Source of the DNA: Saprospiraceae bacterium
GTDB taxonomy: Bacteria > Bacteroidota > Bacteroidia > Chitinophagales > Saprospiraceae
Assembly: GCA_016787575.1 (NCBI GenBank)
Contig: JAEUUO010000032.1
Span: forward strand, 1 to 64,000
Direction: 5' to 3'
Length of the DNA stretch: 64,000 nucleotides
Shown here: positions 1 to 7,614 of the stretch, in pieces
Numbering within the stretch: position 1 is the first letter of the stretch
Layout of the letters: every line of letters begins with the position of its first letter
Position numbers and translations under genes: made by a program
Notes under the pieces: model-generated
What the model saw: only the letters and a program-made list of their open reading frames with translations
Databases searched by the model: none
Told to the model about the DNA's origin: nothing

Positions 1-357
1 TTTCCCTACATTGTTAAATAAACTCGCTTGATATAAGATACTGCCTTGATCGGTTTTCGCATTGACCTTTTCATCTGAGATGGCTGCATTCCAGGTATTG
101 TGCTTCTTCCCATCTAAATAACTGGTTGGATGTAAAAAGAAGACATCGGCTTGACTTATCAATTGATCGTCACGCAGCCCCTCTGGTGTTGAATCTGCAG
201 GATCGATTTTTTGTGGCAGCGCCGCCCAGGATTCGGGTTTGGAATAATCTGGAGCTGCGGGTATGGGAATTTGCTCAAATAGCTTTTTAGGCCGAAGACT
301 GCCACAACTGATAAGAACTAAGGCTGTGAGCGCCAGGAATTCAATTCTAATTTTCAT
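1..357 (-). CDS. DUF3089 family lipoprotein (5' part, runs off the window)
   Basis: The first 119 codons of a minus-strand gene are visible; the rest lies beyond base 1. The protein starts MKIRIEFLALTALVLISCGS, a short lipoprotein signal peptide with a lipobox ending at Cys18, so it should be lipid-anchored in the envelope. After a Pro-rich linker comes a segment with ADVFFLHPTSY (about residues 80-90) followed by NTWNA, the pattern I associate with the start of DUF3089, a family of alpha/beta-hydrolase-like bacterial proteins of unknown substrate. It is divergent from rlmN, with 85 bases between the ATGs. The family call rests on this short N-terminal motif only. Confidence 0.6.
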   Translation of the reverse strand, partial: MKIRIEFLALTALVLISCGSLRPKKLFEQIPIPAAPDYSKPESWAALPQKIDPADSTPEGLRDDQLISQADVFFLHPTSYLDGKKHNTWNAAISDEKVNAKTDQGSILYQASLFNNVGK

Positions 358-428
358 AAATTGATGCTAACATAGTAAATACGAATTGAATTGGGATATT
401 GTTTTCAAAATTGACCCTTACTCTGTAT

Positions 429-436
429 TATTTTTG
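429..436 (+). promoter_or_regulatory. Candidate -7 box (TATTTTTG) of rlmN
   Basis: TATTTTTG fits the Bacteroidota -7 consensus TAnnTTTG. A TTG at 411-413 could serve as the -33 element, though its spacing of 15 is short. The box ends 6 bases before the ATG at 443, so transcription would begin at or next to the start codon. This supports 443 over the more upstream TTG at 386 as the real start. Confidence 0.4.
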
Positions 437-442
437 TGGACG

Positions 443-1489
443 ATGTTTGAGAAAAAAGATTTATTGAATGTTCCTAAGGACAAATTGTTTGAAGAACTTT
501 TAACACAAGGTTGGGAAAAATACCGTTTAAAACAATTGGACGAATGGCTTTGGAAACATGCAATCCGTGACTTTCAGGCCATGAGCAATTTATCGAAAAC
601 ACAAAGGGCCTATCTCGACGAACATTTTTATATACCTGCACTGATTGAAAGTAAAATTCAAACCAGTTTGGATGGTACGATGAAATTTCGTTTTAAACTC
701 TTTGATGGACCCTTTATTGAATCTGTTTTGATTCCAGTGCCTGATGAAAATCGTTTTACAGTATGTGTTTCCTCTCAAGCAGGTTGTAGCCTTTCCTGTA
801 CATTTTGTGCTACCGGGCAAATGGGTTTAATTCGACAACTTACAGCCTCAGAAATTTTTGACCAGTATATTTTGGTTAATAAAAAATGCATCGAAGTATA
901 TGGCAAACCGCTAAGTAATATCGTATATATGGGAATGGGAGAGCCTTTGCTCAATTATAAAAATGTAATACAAAGCATTGAAAAACTAACTTCTCCTGAT
1001 GGACCCATGCTTTCCTCAAAACGGATTACTATATCCACAGCGGGCATCGCTAAAATGATTAAAAAATTGGCAGATGATGGATTGAAAGTGAATCTCGCAT
1101 TGTCCCTGCATGCGGGAGATGATCTTAAACGAAATAAAATGATGGCTATTAATGAAACAAATAATTTGGCCAGTCTGATTGAATCGTTGAAATACTTTTA
1201 TAAAAAAACCGGTAACCGCATCAGTTATGAATACATCGCTTTTGATGGTTTTAATGACCAAATATCGGATGCTAAAAACCTGATCCGCTTGTGCAGTCAA
1301 TTTCCAGTGAGAGTCAATATCATTGAATATAACCGGGTGCCGGGTATGGATTTTACCAAATCCACCGAAGATCAAATCAATCGATTTGCTCAAGAAGTTC
1401 GGAAACATGGTATCATGATTACGGTTCGAAGAAGTAGAGGGAAAGACATCGATGCAGCCTGCGGCCAGTTGGCCAATCAAGAGGCTTAA
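443..1489 (+). CDS. rlmN: Dual-specificity 23S rRNA (A2503)/tRNA (A37) C2-methyltransferase RlmN
   Basis: Radical SAM enzyme that methylates C2 of adenine 2503 in 23S rRNA and, in the family, A37 of some tRNAs; cytosolic. The protein is 348 residues from the ATG at 443. The radical SAM cluster motif is C115-x3-C119-x2-C122 (CSLSCTFC). The two methyl-transfer cysteines expected for RlmN are also present: C108 in TVCVSSQ, and C340 in the C-terminal AACGQL. GMGEPLLNY is a further family hallmark. An in-frame TTG at 386 would add 19 residues, but a promoter box lies between it and the ATG, so I prefer 443. It appears monocistronic. Confidence 0.95.
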   Translation: MFEKKDLLNVPKDKLFEELLTQGWEKYRLKQLDEWLWKHAIRDFQAMSNLSKTQRAYLDEHFYIPALIESKIQTSLDGTMKFRFKLFDGPFIESVLIPVPDENRFTVCVSSQAGCSLSCTFCATGQMGLIRQLTASEIFDQYILVNKKCIEVYGKPLSNIVYMGMGEPLLNYKNVIQSIEKLTSPDGPMLSSKRITISTAGIAKMIKKLADDGLKVNLALSLHAGDDLKRNKMMAINETNNLASLIESLKYFYKKTGNRISYEYIAFDGFNDQISDAKNLIRLCSQFPVRVNIIEYNRVPGMDFTKSTEDQINRFAQEVRKHGIMITVRRSRGKDIDAACGQLANQEA

Positions 1490-1532
1490 TTTGTTAATAA
1501 TTTGTAAATATTTAATCCAAAAACAACAATAT

Positions 1533-1571
1533 TGTAAAGTTTACTTTATATAATGTAAAGTTTAATTTACA
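1533..1571. promoter_or_regulatory. Twin palindromic operator upstream of the membrane protein/XRE pair
   Basis: Two related dyads sit directly before the start codon: TGTAAAGTTTACTTTA at 1533-1548 and TGTAAAGTTTAATTTACA at 1554-1571. Each begins TGTAAAGTTTA; the second has six-base arms TGTAAA/TTTACA. Their starts are 21 bases apart, two helical turns, so two dimers would bind the same DNA face. The second ends 3 bases before ATG 1575. The likeliest ligand is the HTH protein encoded second in the operon (autoregulation, inferred). Confidence 0.5.
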
Positions 1572-1574
1572 ATT

Positions 1575-2042
1575 ATGAAAATCTTGTTGTTTTTCCCTCC
1601 CTGGACCCGGAAACTGGGTTGGTATCTTTTAGTTCCATCCTTTATGGCAGGTTTGTATTGCATTTTTACTGATTTCGAACTGGAATTTTTAAAATTACCC
1701 ATGTTTGCAATCTATCAGGATCAATTTATGGGTCATACCTCTTATCTCAGTTTAATTGAGGATAATCTCACTATGGAATTAATTGGTGTTTGTTATGTTT
1801 TTGGTTTGTTATTTACCGGTTTTTCCAAATTGAAAATCGAAGATGAATTTACCATTCAAATGAGATACAATGCATTGATGTGGTCCACTTTGATGAGTTG
1901 CTTTCTTTTGTTATTCACCTTATTGTTTTTTTATGGAACTGGATTTTTTATCTGCATGATCTTTAATATGTTTTCCATTCCGACAATTTATGTCTTGCGG
2001 TTTAGTTATTTAATTCACCGCTCAAATTCAAGTGCCGAATGA
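1575..2042 (+). CDS. Small multi-pass membrane protein coupled to an XRE regulator
   Basis: 155 residues, unknown function. About four hydrophobic segments are visible: residues roughly 15-32, 70-82, 100-125 and 127-145. There is no enzymatic motif. Its stop overlaps the start of the next gene by ATGA (2039-2042), so the two are translationally coupled. Pairs of a small integral membrane protein with a short XRE repressor recur in bacteria, and the membrane partner is often proposed to sense a signal or hold the regulator; that role is inference here. The promoter region carries two palindromes (1533-1571), which suggests the pair is autoregulated. Confidence 0.7.
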   Translation: MKILLFFPPWTRKLGWYLLVPSFMAGLYCIFTDFELEFLKLPMFAIYQDQFMGHTSYLSLIEDNLTMELIGVCYVFGLLFTGFSKLKIEDEFTIQMRYNALMWSTLMSCFLLLFTLLFFYGTGFFICMIFNMFSIPTIYVLRFSYLIHRSNSSAE

Positions 2043-2254
2043 AAAATCAACTAAAAGTATTTCGTGCAATAAAAAATATGACGCAGGATGAACTGGCTAA
2101 AGCTGCTTCTGTAAGCCGTCAGACTATTTATGCAATTGAATCCTCTAAATATGTACCTTCTACCATACTGGCATTGAAACTGGCAGCAATTTTTGAAACT
2201 ACGGTAGAAAATGTATTTATACTTGAACCGTCTGATTTCTCTGCTAAAGACTAA
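2039..2254 (+). CDS. XRE-family helix-turn-helix regulator (YozG/Cro type)
   Basis: 71-residue protein made almost wholly of one HTH_3 domain: MTQDELAKAASVSRQTIYAIE (roughly residues 14-34) is the classic Cro/C1 scan-and-recognition helix pair, followed by PSTILALKLAAIFETTVENVF. The short form with 'SRQTIYAIE...YVPS' resembles YozG-like regulators commonly found beside membrane proteins. It overlaps its upstream partner by 4 bases. The twin dyad before the operon is the obvious candidate binding site, implying negative autoregulation (inferred). Confidence 0.9.
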   Translation: MKNQLKVFRAIKNMTQDELAKAASVSRQTIYAIESSKYVPSTILALKLAAIFETTVENVFILEPSDFSAKD

Positions 2255-2263
2255 ATTTTATTT

Positions 2264-3199
2264 TTAAGAAGCAAGAGTAAGTTCACGTACATCAAAGGTG
2301 GAGAGTTGTTCGAATTGACGAATTCGCTCATGAATTTGCTCTTGCCTTAAATTGCGCAGGTTATTCAGGCTGAAGTCTTCTACACAAAAGGAAGCCATGG
2401 TAGAACCATAAATAATAGCTGTTTTCATGTTGACAAAACTGGTATCATCTGTGCGAGCCAAATAACCGATCATTCCACCTGCAAAACTATCCCCGGCACC
2501 TGTCGGGTCAATGACATCTGCTACTGGCAAACCCGGAGCAAAAAATATTTGTCCATTGTGAAACAATAGGGCCCCATGTTCGCCTTTTTTTATAACCAAA
2601 AATTCCGGACCCATTTTATGAATTTTTGCAGCTGCTCTTACCAGGCTGTGTTCACCAGACAATTGTCTAGCTTCTTCATCATTGATTGTGAGGACATCGA
2701 CACGAGCAATTACTTTTAAAAGAGTTTCCAGCGAATTGTTCATCCAAAAATTCATAGTATCCAGGACTATGAGTTTAGGTTTTTTAGTTAATTGATCCAA
2801 CACTGCCATTTGGATATCAGGGGTCAGGTTTCCAAGCATCACGTATTCACTTGCTTTATAAGATTCCGGAAGTTTTGGATCAAAATCTGCCAATACATTT
2901 AAATCGGTTGTCAGGGTATCCCGACTGTTCATATCCTGATGGTATTTTCCAGCCCAAAAAAAAGACTTTTTACCCGGCACGCGCACCAATCCATCCATAT
3001 TGACTCCTCTTTGTTGAAGTGCCTGAATTTCTTCTTCAGAAAAATCGTCTCCAATAATTGAACATAATTTTATGTCATGGTACCAGTATGACGCAGCCCA
3101 ACTGATATAAGTACAAGCACCTCCTATCACTTTTGGTGCGTTACCAAAAGGGGTTTCAATGCTGTCAAAAGCCATGCTTCCAATGGTGAGAATGCTCAT
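2264..3199 (-). CDS. PfkB-family carbohydrate/nucleoside kinase
   Basis: ATP-dependent ribokinase-fold sugar kinase, 311 residues from the ATG at 3199 (an ATG two codons upstream is equally possible). Near the start is GGACTYISWAAS, which fits the substrate-binding glycine-rich segment, and near residue 237 is the PfkB signature DPTGAGDSFAGG with the catalytic Asp. Substrate cannot be told from sequence; close Bacteroidota relatives are simply called sugar kinases, and members with this N-terminal pattern have also been linked to nucleosides. It lies downstream of tRNA-Asn, separated by a hairpin terminator at 3223-3253. Confidence 0.85.
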   Translation of the reverse strand: MSILTIGSMAFDSIETPFGNAPKVIGGACTYISWAASYWYHDIKLCSIIGDDFSEEEIQALQQRGVNMDGLVRVPGKKSFFWAGKYHQDMNSRDTLTTDLNVLADFDPKLPESYKASEYVMLGNLTPDIQMAVLDQLTKKPKLIVLDTMNFWMNNSLETLLKVIARVDVLTINDEEARQLSGEHSLVRAAAKIHKMGPEFLVIKKGEHGALLFHNGQIFFAPGLPVADVIDPTGAGDSFAGGMIGYLARTDDTSFVNMKTAIIYGSTMASFCVEDFSLNNLRNLRQEQIHERIRQFEQLSTFDVRELTLAS

Positions 3200-3215
3200 A
3201 ATCAATAATTTAGAT

Positions 3216-3253
3216 AAAAATGAAAGCCCAACAGGTAGTACCTCTTGGGCTTT
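3216..3253 (-). terminator. Hairpin terminator after tRNA-Asn
   Basis: AAAGCCCAA (3223-3231) pairs with TTGGGCTTT (3245-3253). The intervening bases can extend the stem (AGGTA/TACCT). On the minus strand it follows the tRNA by 4 bases and is trailed by a short T-rich run (CATTTTTA). It would end the tRNA transcript just before the kinase ATG. Confidence 0.6.
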
Positions 3254-3257
3254 TTTG

Positions 3258-3331
3258 CGCCTCCTCTTGGGCTCGAACCAAGGACCTGCGGATTAACAGT
3301 CCGACGCTCTAACCAACTGAGCTAAGGAGGC
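3258..3331 (-). tRNA. tRNA-Asn (GTT)
   Basis: A 74-base minus-strand cloverleaf. The acceptor stem is GCCTCCT/AGGAGGC, the D-stem is GCTC/GAGC, and the anticodon loop is CTGTTAA, giving anticodon GTT for Asn. The T-arm is CTTGG-TTCGAGC-CCAAG and the discriminator base is G. No CCA is encoded. The outermost anticodon-stem pair (T-C) looks mismatched; the other four pairs are canonical. Confidence 0.95.
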
Positions 3332-3347
3332 TTATTAAAACGGACTG

Positions 3348-3355
3348 CAAATATA
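3348..3355 (-). promoter_or_regulatory. Candidate -7 box (TATATTTG) of tRNA-Asn
   Basis: The plus strand reads CAAATATA, i.e. TATATTTG on the minus strand, matching TAnnTTTG. It ends 16 bases before the tRNA 5' end, a sensible leader length. No well-spaced -33 TTG is seen. Confidence 0.35.
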
Positions 3356-3384
3356 AACCCAATGTGCAATTCCGGAAAAAAAAT

Positions 3385-4128
3385 CTACTCAGATGTAAGA
3401 CTTGCCTGAATTAAAGCACGATTCATACGGGCTATATTTTCAAGGCTGATCTCTTTAGGACATTCTGCTTCACAAGCACCAATGTTGCTGCAAAAACCAA
3501 AGCCCTCGGCATCCATCTGCTTGACCATATCTTGCGTACGCCTTAAATGTTCAACTTTACCTTGAGGCAACAATCCGAGATGCGAAATTTTAGCAGCTGT
3601 AAACAACATGGCTGATCCATTTGGGCAGGCTGCCACACAGGCACCACAACCAATACACGCTGCTGCATCAAACGATTTGGAGGATTGTTCTCTGGAAACC
3701 GGAATTGCATTTCCATCCTGAGCCTGACCTGTATTTACAGAAATGAATCCTCCAGCCTGTATGATTCGATCAAATGCAGAACGATCCACCACCAAATCCT
3801 TAATTACAGGAAATGCCCTTGCCCTGAAAGGTTCTATCACAATATCATCCCCATTTTTAAAATAGCGCATGTGCAACTGGCAAGTAGTTGTTCCACCATT
3901 AGGACCGTGTGGTCTTCCATTGATTACCATACTGCAAGCACCACAAATTCCTTCTCTGCAATCATGATCAAAAGCAACCGGATCTTTTTTTGAATCAATC
4001 AATTGTTCATTCAATACATCCAGCATTTCTAAAAAAGACATATGCTCATTAACAAGCACCTCATACTTTTCAAATGCACCTTTAGATTCTTTATTCTTTT
4101 GGCGCCAGATTTTTAGATTTAATTTCAT
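3385..4128 (-). CDS. sdhB: Succinate dehydrogenase/fumarate reductase iron-sulfur subunit
   Basis: Electron-transfer subunit of complex II, passing electrons between the flavoprotein and the membrane cytochrome b; 247 residues. All three clusters can be assigned: [2Fe-2S] by C57, C62, C65 and C83; then C158-x2-C161-x2-C164-x3-C168 ([12 protein letters not shown]) and C213, C219, C223 near the C-terminus for the 4Fe and 3Fe clusters. The gene is last in the sdhC-A-B order. It is not adjacent to sdhA as usual: 627 bases holding a four-helix-bundle gene and heptamer repeats separate the two. Confidence 0.95.
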   Translation of the reverse strand: MKLNLKIWRQKNKESKGAFEKYEVLVNEHMSFLEMLDVLNEQLIDSKKDPVAFDHDCREGICGACSMVINGRPHGPNGGTTTCQLHMRYFKNGDDIVIEPFRARAFPVIKDLVVDRSAFDRIIQAGGFISVNTGQAQDGNAIPVSREQSSKSFDAAACIGCGACVAACPNGSAMLFTAAKISHLGLLPQGKVEHLRRTQDMVKQMDAEGFGFCSNIGACEAECPKEISLENIARMNRALIQASLTSE

Positions 4129-4140
4129 TGGGATATTGTT

Positions 4141-4238
4141 GATAGTTGATAGTTGTTAGTTGATAGTTGTTAGTTGTTAGTTGTTAGTTGTTAGTTGTTA
4201 GTTGTTAGTTGTTAGTTGTTAGTTGATAGTTGATAGTT
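4141..4238. repeat. 14-copy heptamer tandem array (GWTAGTT)
   Basis: Fourteen uninterrupted 7-base units, each GATAGTT or GTTAGTT, run from 4141 to 4238. They lie between sdhB and the four-helix-bundle gene. Three inverted copies (AACTAAC, AACTATC, AACTATC) lie at 4733-4753 on the far side of that gene. The array is out of step with codons and contains stop codons, so it is not protein-coding. RNA of the whole interval could fold the two arrays together. Confidence 0.9.
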
Positions 4239-4258
4239 GACATTTGATGGCTGTTAGT

Positions 4259-4624
4259 TTATCTCAAATTTGAGTTTTTATAGTAGTTTATCAATCCTTG
4301 AATAAGTTTTTTACATTCAATGATTTTACTTGTAATTCGAATGAAACATTGGTCGTCAATCAGTTGTTTATCTCCTGCTAAAAAAATCAAGGTTTCCGTT
4401 TCATTTAAAGAAGCTCTAGAGATTGATAAAAACTGTATAGTTTCCTTTTTATATTGTCTGCCGATTCCTTCTGCAATATTTGAAGGTACTGATACCACTG
4501 CTCTTGAGAGTTGATCAATTAGGATTCGTTCTTTTTTTTCATCCAACACATTAATAATTTCAAAAACATCCAATACCAATATCCGACTTTTTTGCCAAAC
4601 AATCAGGTCTTTGTAATCCATCAC
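4259..4624 (-). CDS. Four-helix-bundle protein (23S rRNA intervening-sequence protein family)
   Basis: 121 residues, predicted all-helical. The family hallmarks are DLIVWQKS near the N-terminus, LSRAVVSVPSNIAEG at about residues 39-53, and FLSISRASLNETETLIFLA at about 65-83. These small proteins were first seen in intervening sequences inside 23S rRNA genes of Leptospira and Coxiella and occur scattered in Bacteroidota genomes; their molecular role is unresolved, with RNA binding suggested. Here the gene sits on the same strand inside the sdh operon, between sdhA and sdhB, bounded by inverted heptamer arrays, which looks like a secondary insertion. Confidence 0.9.
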   Translation of the reverse strand: MMDYKDLIVWQKSRILVLDVFEIINVLDEKKERILIDQLSRAVVSVPSNIAEGIGRQYKKETIQFLSISRASLNETETLIFLAGDKQLIDDQCFIRITSKIIECKKLIQGLINYYKNSNLR

Positions 4625-4732
4625 AATTAGTTTTAAAATATTTTTAAAATATCTTCTAACTATTCCTGATCATTAAAATAAGCCCTAATTTTAAAATATG
4701 CTTAATCTTCCAATTATCCCATATCACCTATC

Positions 4733-4753
4733 AACTAACAACTATCAACTATC
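4733..4753. repeat. Inverted heptamer copies abutting the sdhA stop
   Basis: AACTAAC, AACTATC, AACTATC are exact reverse complements of the GTTAGTT/GATAGTT units at 4141-4238. A degenerate copy (ACCTATC) precedes them at 4726-4732. The array ends two bases from the sdhA stop codon (4756-4758). Confidence 0.85.
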
Positions 4754-4755
4754 CC

Positions 4756-6759
4756 CTATTTATAGCTTCTACTCGCAATTTTTACATTTTCAAATTCTAA
4801 TTTTTCCTTGATCAATTCCGGCTCTTGATCAATGTTGGGCCAGAACCAAGCAGCAACATAAGCAAAGTTTTCATCGTCGCGCAATGTCTCGCCTTCACCT
4901 GTTTGGTATTCTTCTCTAAAATGGCCACCACAAGATTCATTTCGATGCAATGCATCAACGATCATAAGTTCACCCAATTCAATAAAATCAGCAACGCGAC
5001 CTGCTTTTTCCAATTCCGGATTAAATTCCTGTGTGGATCCTGGCACAAATACATCTTTCCAAAAATCATTGCGCAATTCCTGAACTAGTTTTCTTGCTTT
5101 TTGTAATCCTTCTGCATTGCGTGCCATACCGCAATAATCCCACATGATTTTTCCAAGGCGACGGTGAAATGTTTCCACAGAAGTATTTCCTTTAATGCCA
5201 ATTAATTGATTCAACCGATTTTGAACTTTTTCTTCTGCATTCGTAAATGCAGCAACACTTGTATCAATTTTAGCAGTTCGTATATCTTCCGAAAGAAAAT
5301 TACCTATGGTGTATGGTAAAACAAAATATCCATCTGCAAGACCTTGCATCAGTGCAGATGCACCCAATCGATTGGCACCGTGATCTGAAAAATTAGCTTC
5401 ACCGGTCGCAAATAATCCAGGAATGTTGGTTTCCAAATTATAATCAACCCATAATCCACCCATGGTATAATGGACAGCAGGATAAATTTTCATTGGTGTT
5501 TTGTAAGGATTGTCGCCTGTAATCTTTTCATACATTTCAAACAAGTTCCCGTATTTTTCTTCAACTTGTTTTTCACCCAAGCTTCGTATCGTTGTTTCAT
5601 CCGGATTGTGCAAACCCAATACATGTGCTTTTGATTTTCCATAACGTTGGATGGCAGCAGAAAAATCAAGATAAACTGCAAGTCCGGTTGGACTAACACC
5701 CAATCCTTTGTCGCATTCTACTTTGGCAGCACGTGATGCGACGTCTCTTGGTACTAAATTTCCAAAGGCAGGATATCTGCGCTCTAAAAAATAATCCCGA
5801 TCTGCTTCCTGGATATCATTTGCAGATTTATTTCCTTTTCGAATGGCATCCGCATCTTCTTTTTTTGCAGGTACCCATACGCGCCCGTCATTTCGAAGTG
5901 ATTCAGACATCAAGGTTAATTTGGATTGGTAATCACCAGATACCGGAATGCAGGTTGGGTGAATTTGTGTAAAACATGGATTTGCCATATAAGCACCTTG
6001 ACGCACTGCTTTCCAAATAGCAGTTGCATTAGATCCCATGGCGTTGGTAGATAAGTAAAAAACATTTCCATAACCACCGGTTCCTAATACGACGCAATGA
6101 GCTCCAAATCGTTCCAATTTACCTGTTAATAAATTGCGTGCAATAATGCCCCTTGCTTTGCCATCAATTAAAACCAATTCCAACATTTCATGGCGATTGT
6201 ACATTTTAACATTGCCTAATGAAATTTGTCTACTCAAGGATTGATATGCCCCTATTAATAATTGTTGACCAGTTTGGCCTCTGGCATAGAAAGTACGACT
6301 GACCTGAACCCCTCCAAACGATCTGTTTTCCAACAGTCCGCCGTATTCTCTTGCAAATGGAACACCTTGTGCAACTGCCTGATCGATGATAGCTGCGCTT
6401 ACTTCTGCGAGTCGATAGACATTTGCTTCCCGCGCTCTGTAATCACCTCCCTTAATAGTATCATAAAATAAGCGAAAAACACTATCCCCATCATTCATAT
6501 AATTTTTAGCAGCATTTATCCCTCCTTGTGCAGCAATGCTGTGAGCTCTTCTGGGACTGTCGTGAAAAGTAAAACAATGGACTTGATAGCCCAATTCGCC
6601 AAGACTGGCTGCTGCTGCTGCACCCGCCAATCCGGTTCCCACAACGATGATATCTATTTTACGTTTATTGGCCGGTGAAACCAATGGAACTTTTGATTTG
6701 TAACTGGTCCATTTTTTATCAAGTGCTCCTTCCGGTATTTTTGATTGGATGGTTTTCAT
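4756..6759 (-). CDS. sdhA: Succinate dehydrogenase/fumarate reductase flavoprotein subunit
   Basis: Catalytic FAD subunit of complex II, interconverting succinate and fumarate; 667 residues from the ATG at 6759, typical of the long Bacteroidota form. Visible are the Rossmann dinucleotide motif [10 protein letters not shown] near the N-terminus, the covalent-FAD region [12 protein letters not shown] (the His), the substrate-site segment QIHPTCIP, and the C-terminal [22 protein letters not shown] at 6765 could extend it by two codons, but ATG 6759 lies 6 bases after the sdhC stop and is the simpler choice. It is the second gene of sdhCAB. Confidence 0.96.
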   Translation of the reverse strand: MKTIQSKIPEGALDKKWTSYKSKVPLVSPANKRKIDIIVVGTGLAGAAAAASLGELGYQVHCFTFHDSPRRAHSIAAQGGINAAKNYMNDGDSVFRLFYDTIKGGDYRAREANVYRLAEVSAAIIDQAVAQGVPFAREYGGLLENRSFGGVQVSRTFYARGQTGQQLLIGAYQSLSRQISLGNVKMYNRHEMLELVLIDGKARGIIARNLLTGKLERFGAHCVVLGTGGYGNVFYLSTNAMGSNATAIWKAVRQGAYMANPCFTQIHPTCIPVSGDYQSKLTLMSESLRNDGRVWVPAKKEDADAIRKGNKSANDIQEADRDYFLERRYPAFGNLVPRDVASRAAKVECDKGLGVSPTGLAVYLDFSAAIQRYGKSKAHVLGLHNPDETTIRSLGEKQVEEKYGNLFEMYEKITGDNPYKTPMKIYPAVHYTMGGLWVDYNLETNIPGLFATGEANFSDHGANRLGASALMQGLADGYFVLPYTIGNFLSEDIRTAKIDTSVAAFTNAEEKVQNRLNQLIGIKGNTSVETFHRRLGKIMWDYCGMARNAEGLQKARKLVQELRNDFWKDVFVPGSTQEFNPELEKAGRVADFIELGELMIVDALHRNESCGGHFREEYQTGEGETLRDDENFAYVAAWFWPNIDQEPELIKEKLEFENVKIASRSYK

Positions 6760-6765
6760 ATTCAA

Positions 6766-7455
6766 TTAAGCCTGCGTTAAATAAATATAGATCGGTAAAA
6801 TTGCAAAACCCAGGGGTATCAAAATAGCATACAGCCATCCAATACTTCGTATGAGTCCGTTGTATTTCTTATGATTGAGACCCAGCGATTGAAATGCAGA
6901 ATGGAATCCATGAATTAAATGCATGGCAATAAATATCATGGAAACTGTATAAAATACTACATATCCAATGTTACTGTAAACTTCAACAACTGGTGTATAT
7001 AAATCCTGAAAATCATGCTCATGCCCTGGGTATTTTACTAAAGGCACAGCTCCTAATTTCATTTGCAACCAAAACTGATACATATGAATCAAAAGGAATG
7101 CTAAAATTAAAAGTCCTAAGTGAATCATGTATCTGGCAAAAAAACTATCACTTGTATTTGTTGAAACTGCGTATTTACTTCCTTTTGCTTTTCGATTTAC
7201 CCATGCCAGATAAATTCCCTGTATGCTGTGAAGAATAATTGTAAAATAAAGGGAATACGAAATCAATTTAATGAGCGGATTGTGCGTCATAAAGTAGGTG
7301 TACAAATTAAATTGCATGCCTTGATCATCTCTTAATAATTGCAAATTTCCCAATAAGTGTACTATCAGGAAAAGCATTAAGAAGATTCCGCTCAGACTCA
7401 TGACCACCTTTCGGCCGATCGAAGATCGAAATAAAAAATCAATGAACCATTTCAT
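6766..7455 (-). CDS. sdhC: Succinate dehydrogenase cytochrome b558 subunit
   Basis: Membrane anchor of complex II, binding di-haem b and menaquinone; 229 residues with five hydrophobic helices (around residues 15-35, 58-80, 105-128, 155-180 and 205-227). Conserved histidines suited to haem ligation lie in the helices: IVHLLGN, IILHSIQG, LLIHMYQF and AMHLIHGFHSA. This single five-helix anchor with no SdhD is the type B arrangement of Bacteroidota. First gene of the operon; its stop is 6 bases from the sdhA ATG. A TAGCTTTG promoter box lies 22 bases upstream. Confidence 0.93.
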   Translation of the reverse strand: MKWFIDFLFRSSIGRKVVMSLSGIFLMLFLIVHLLGNLQLLRDDQGMQFNLYTYFMTHNPLIKLISYSLYFTIILHSIQGIYLAWVNRKAKGSKYAVSTNTSDSFFARYMIHLGLLILAFLLIHMYQFWLQMKLGAVPLVKYPGHEHDFQDLYTPVVEVYSNIGYVVFYTVSMIFIAMHLIHGFHSAFQSLGLNHKKYNGLIRSIGWLYAILIPLGFAILPIYIYLTQA

Positions 7456-7477
7456 AAATAAGACTGGTTTTCAGCGG

Positions 7478-7485
7478 CAAAGCTA
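7478..7485 (-). promoter_or_regulatory. Candidate -7 box (TAGCTTTG) of the sdh operon
   Basis: The plus strand reads CAAAGCTA. The minus-strand TAGCTTTG matches TAnnTTTG and ends 22 bases before the sdhC ATG. A CAAAAA (TTTTTG on the minus strand) 25 bases beyond could be a loosely spaced -33 element. Confidence 0.4.
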
Positions 7486-7614
7486 TAATGGAAATAGGAA
7501 TTATTGAATGCAAAAACGGATTATAATTGATCTCCCTCAGATCTTTATATTACCAAATTTATAAATAGAATAATTCGCAAATACCAATTAATAGTTTGAA
7601 AATTGCTTATTTTT

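Noticed and set aside
386-442. TTG start for rlmN at 386
   Set aside because: The promoter-like box at 429-436 falls inside this extension and the ATG at 443 gives the usual RlmN length.
1016-1480. 154-residue reading opposite rlmN
   Set aside because: Antisense shadow of a well-identified gene, with composition typical of reverse-strand frames.
4141-4238. Array resembling a CRISPR at low resolution
   Set aside because: Units are 7 bases with no spacers, and no cas genes are nearby.
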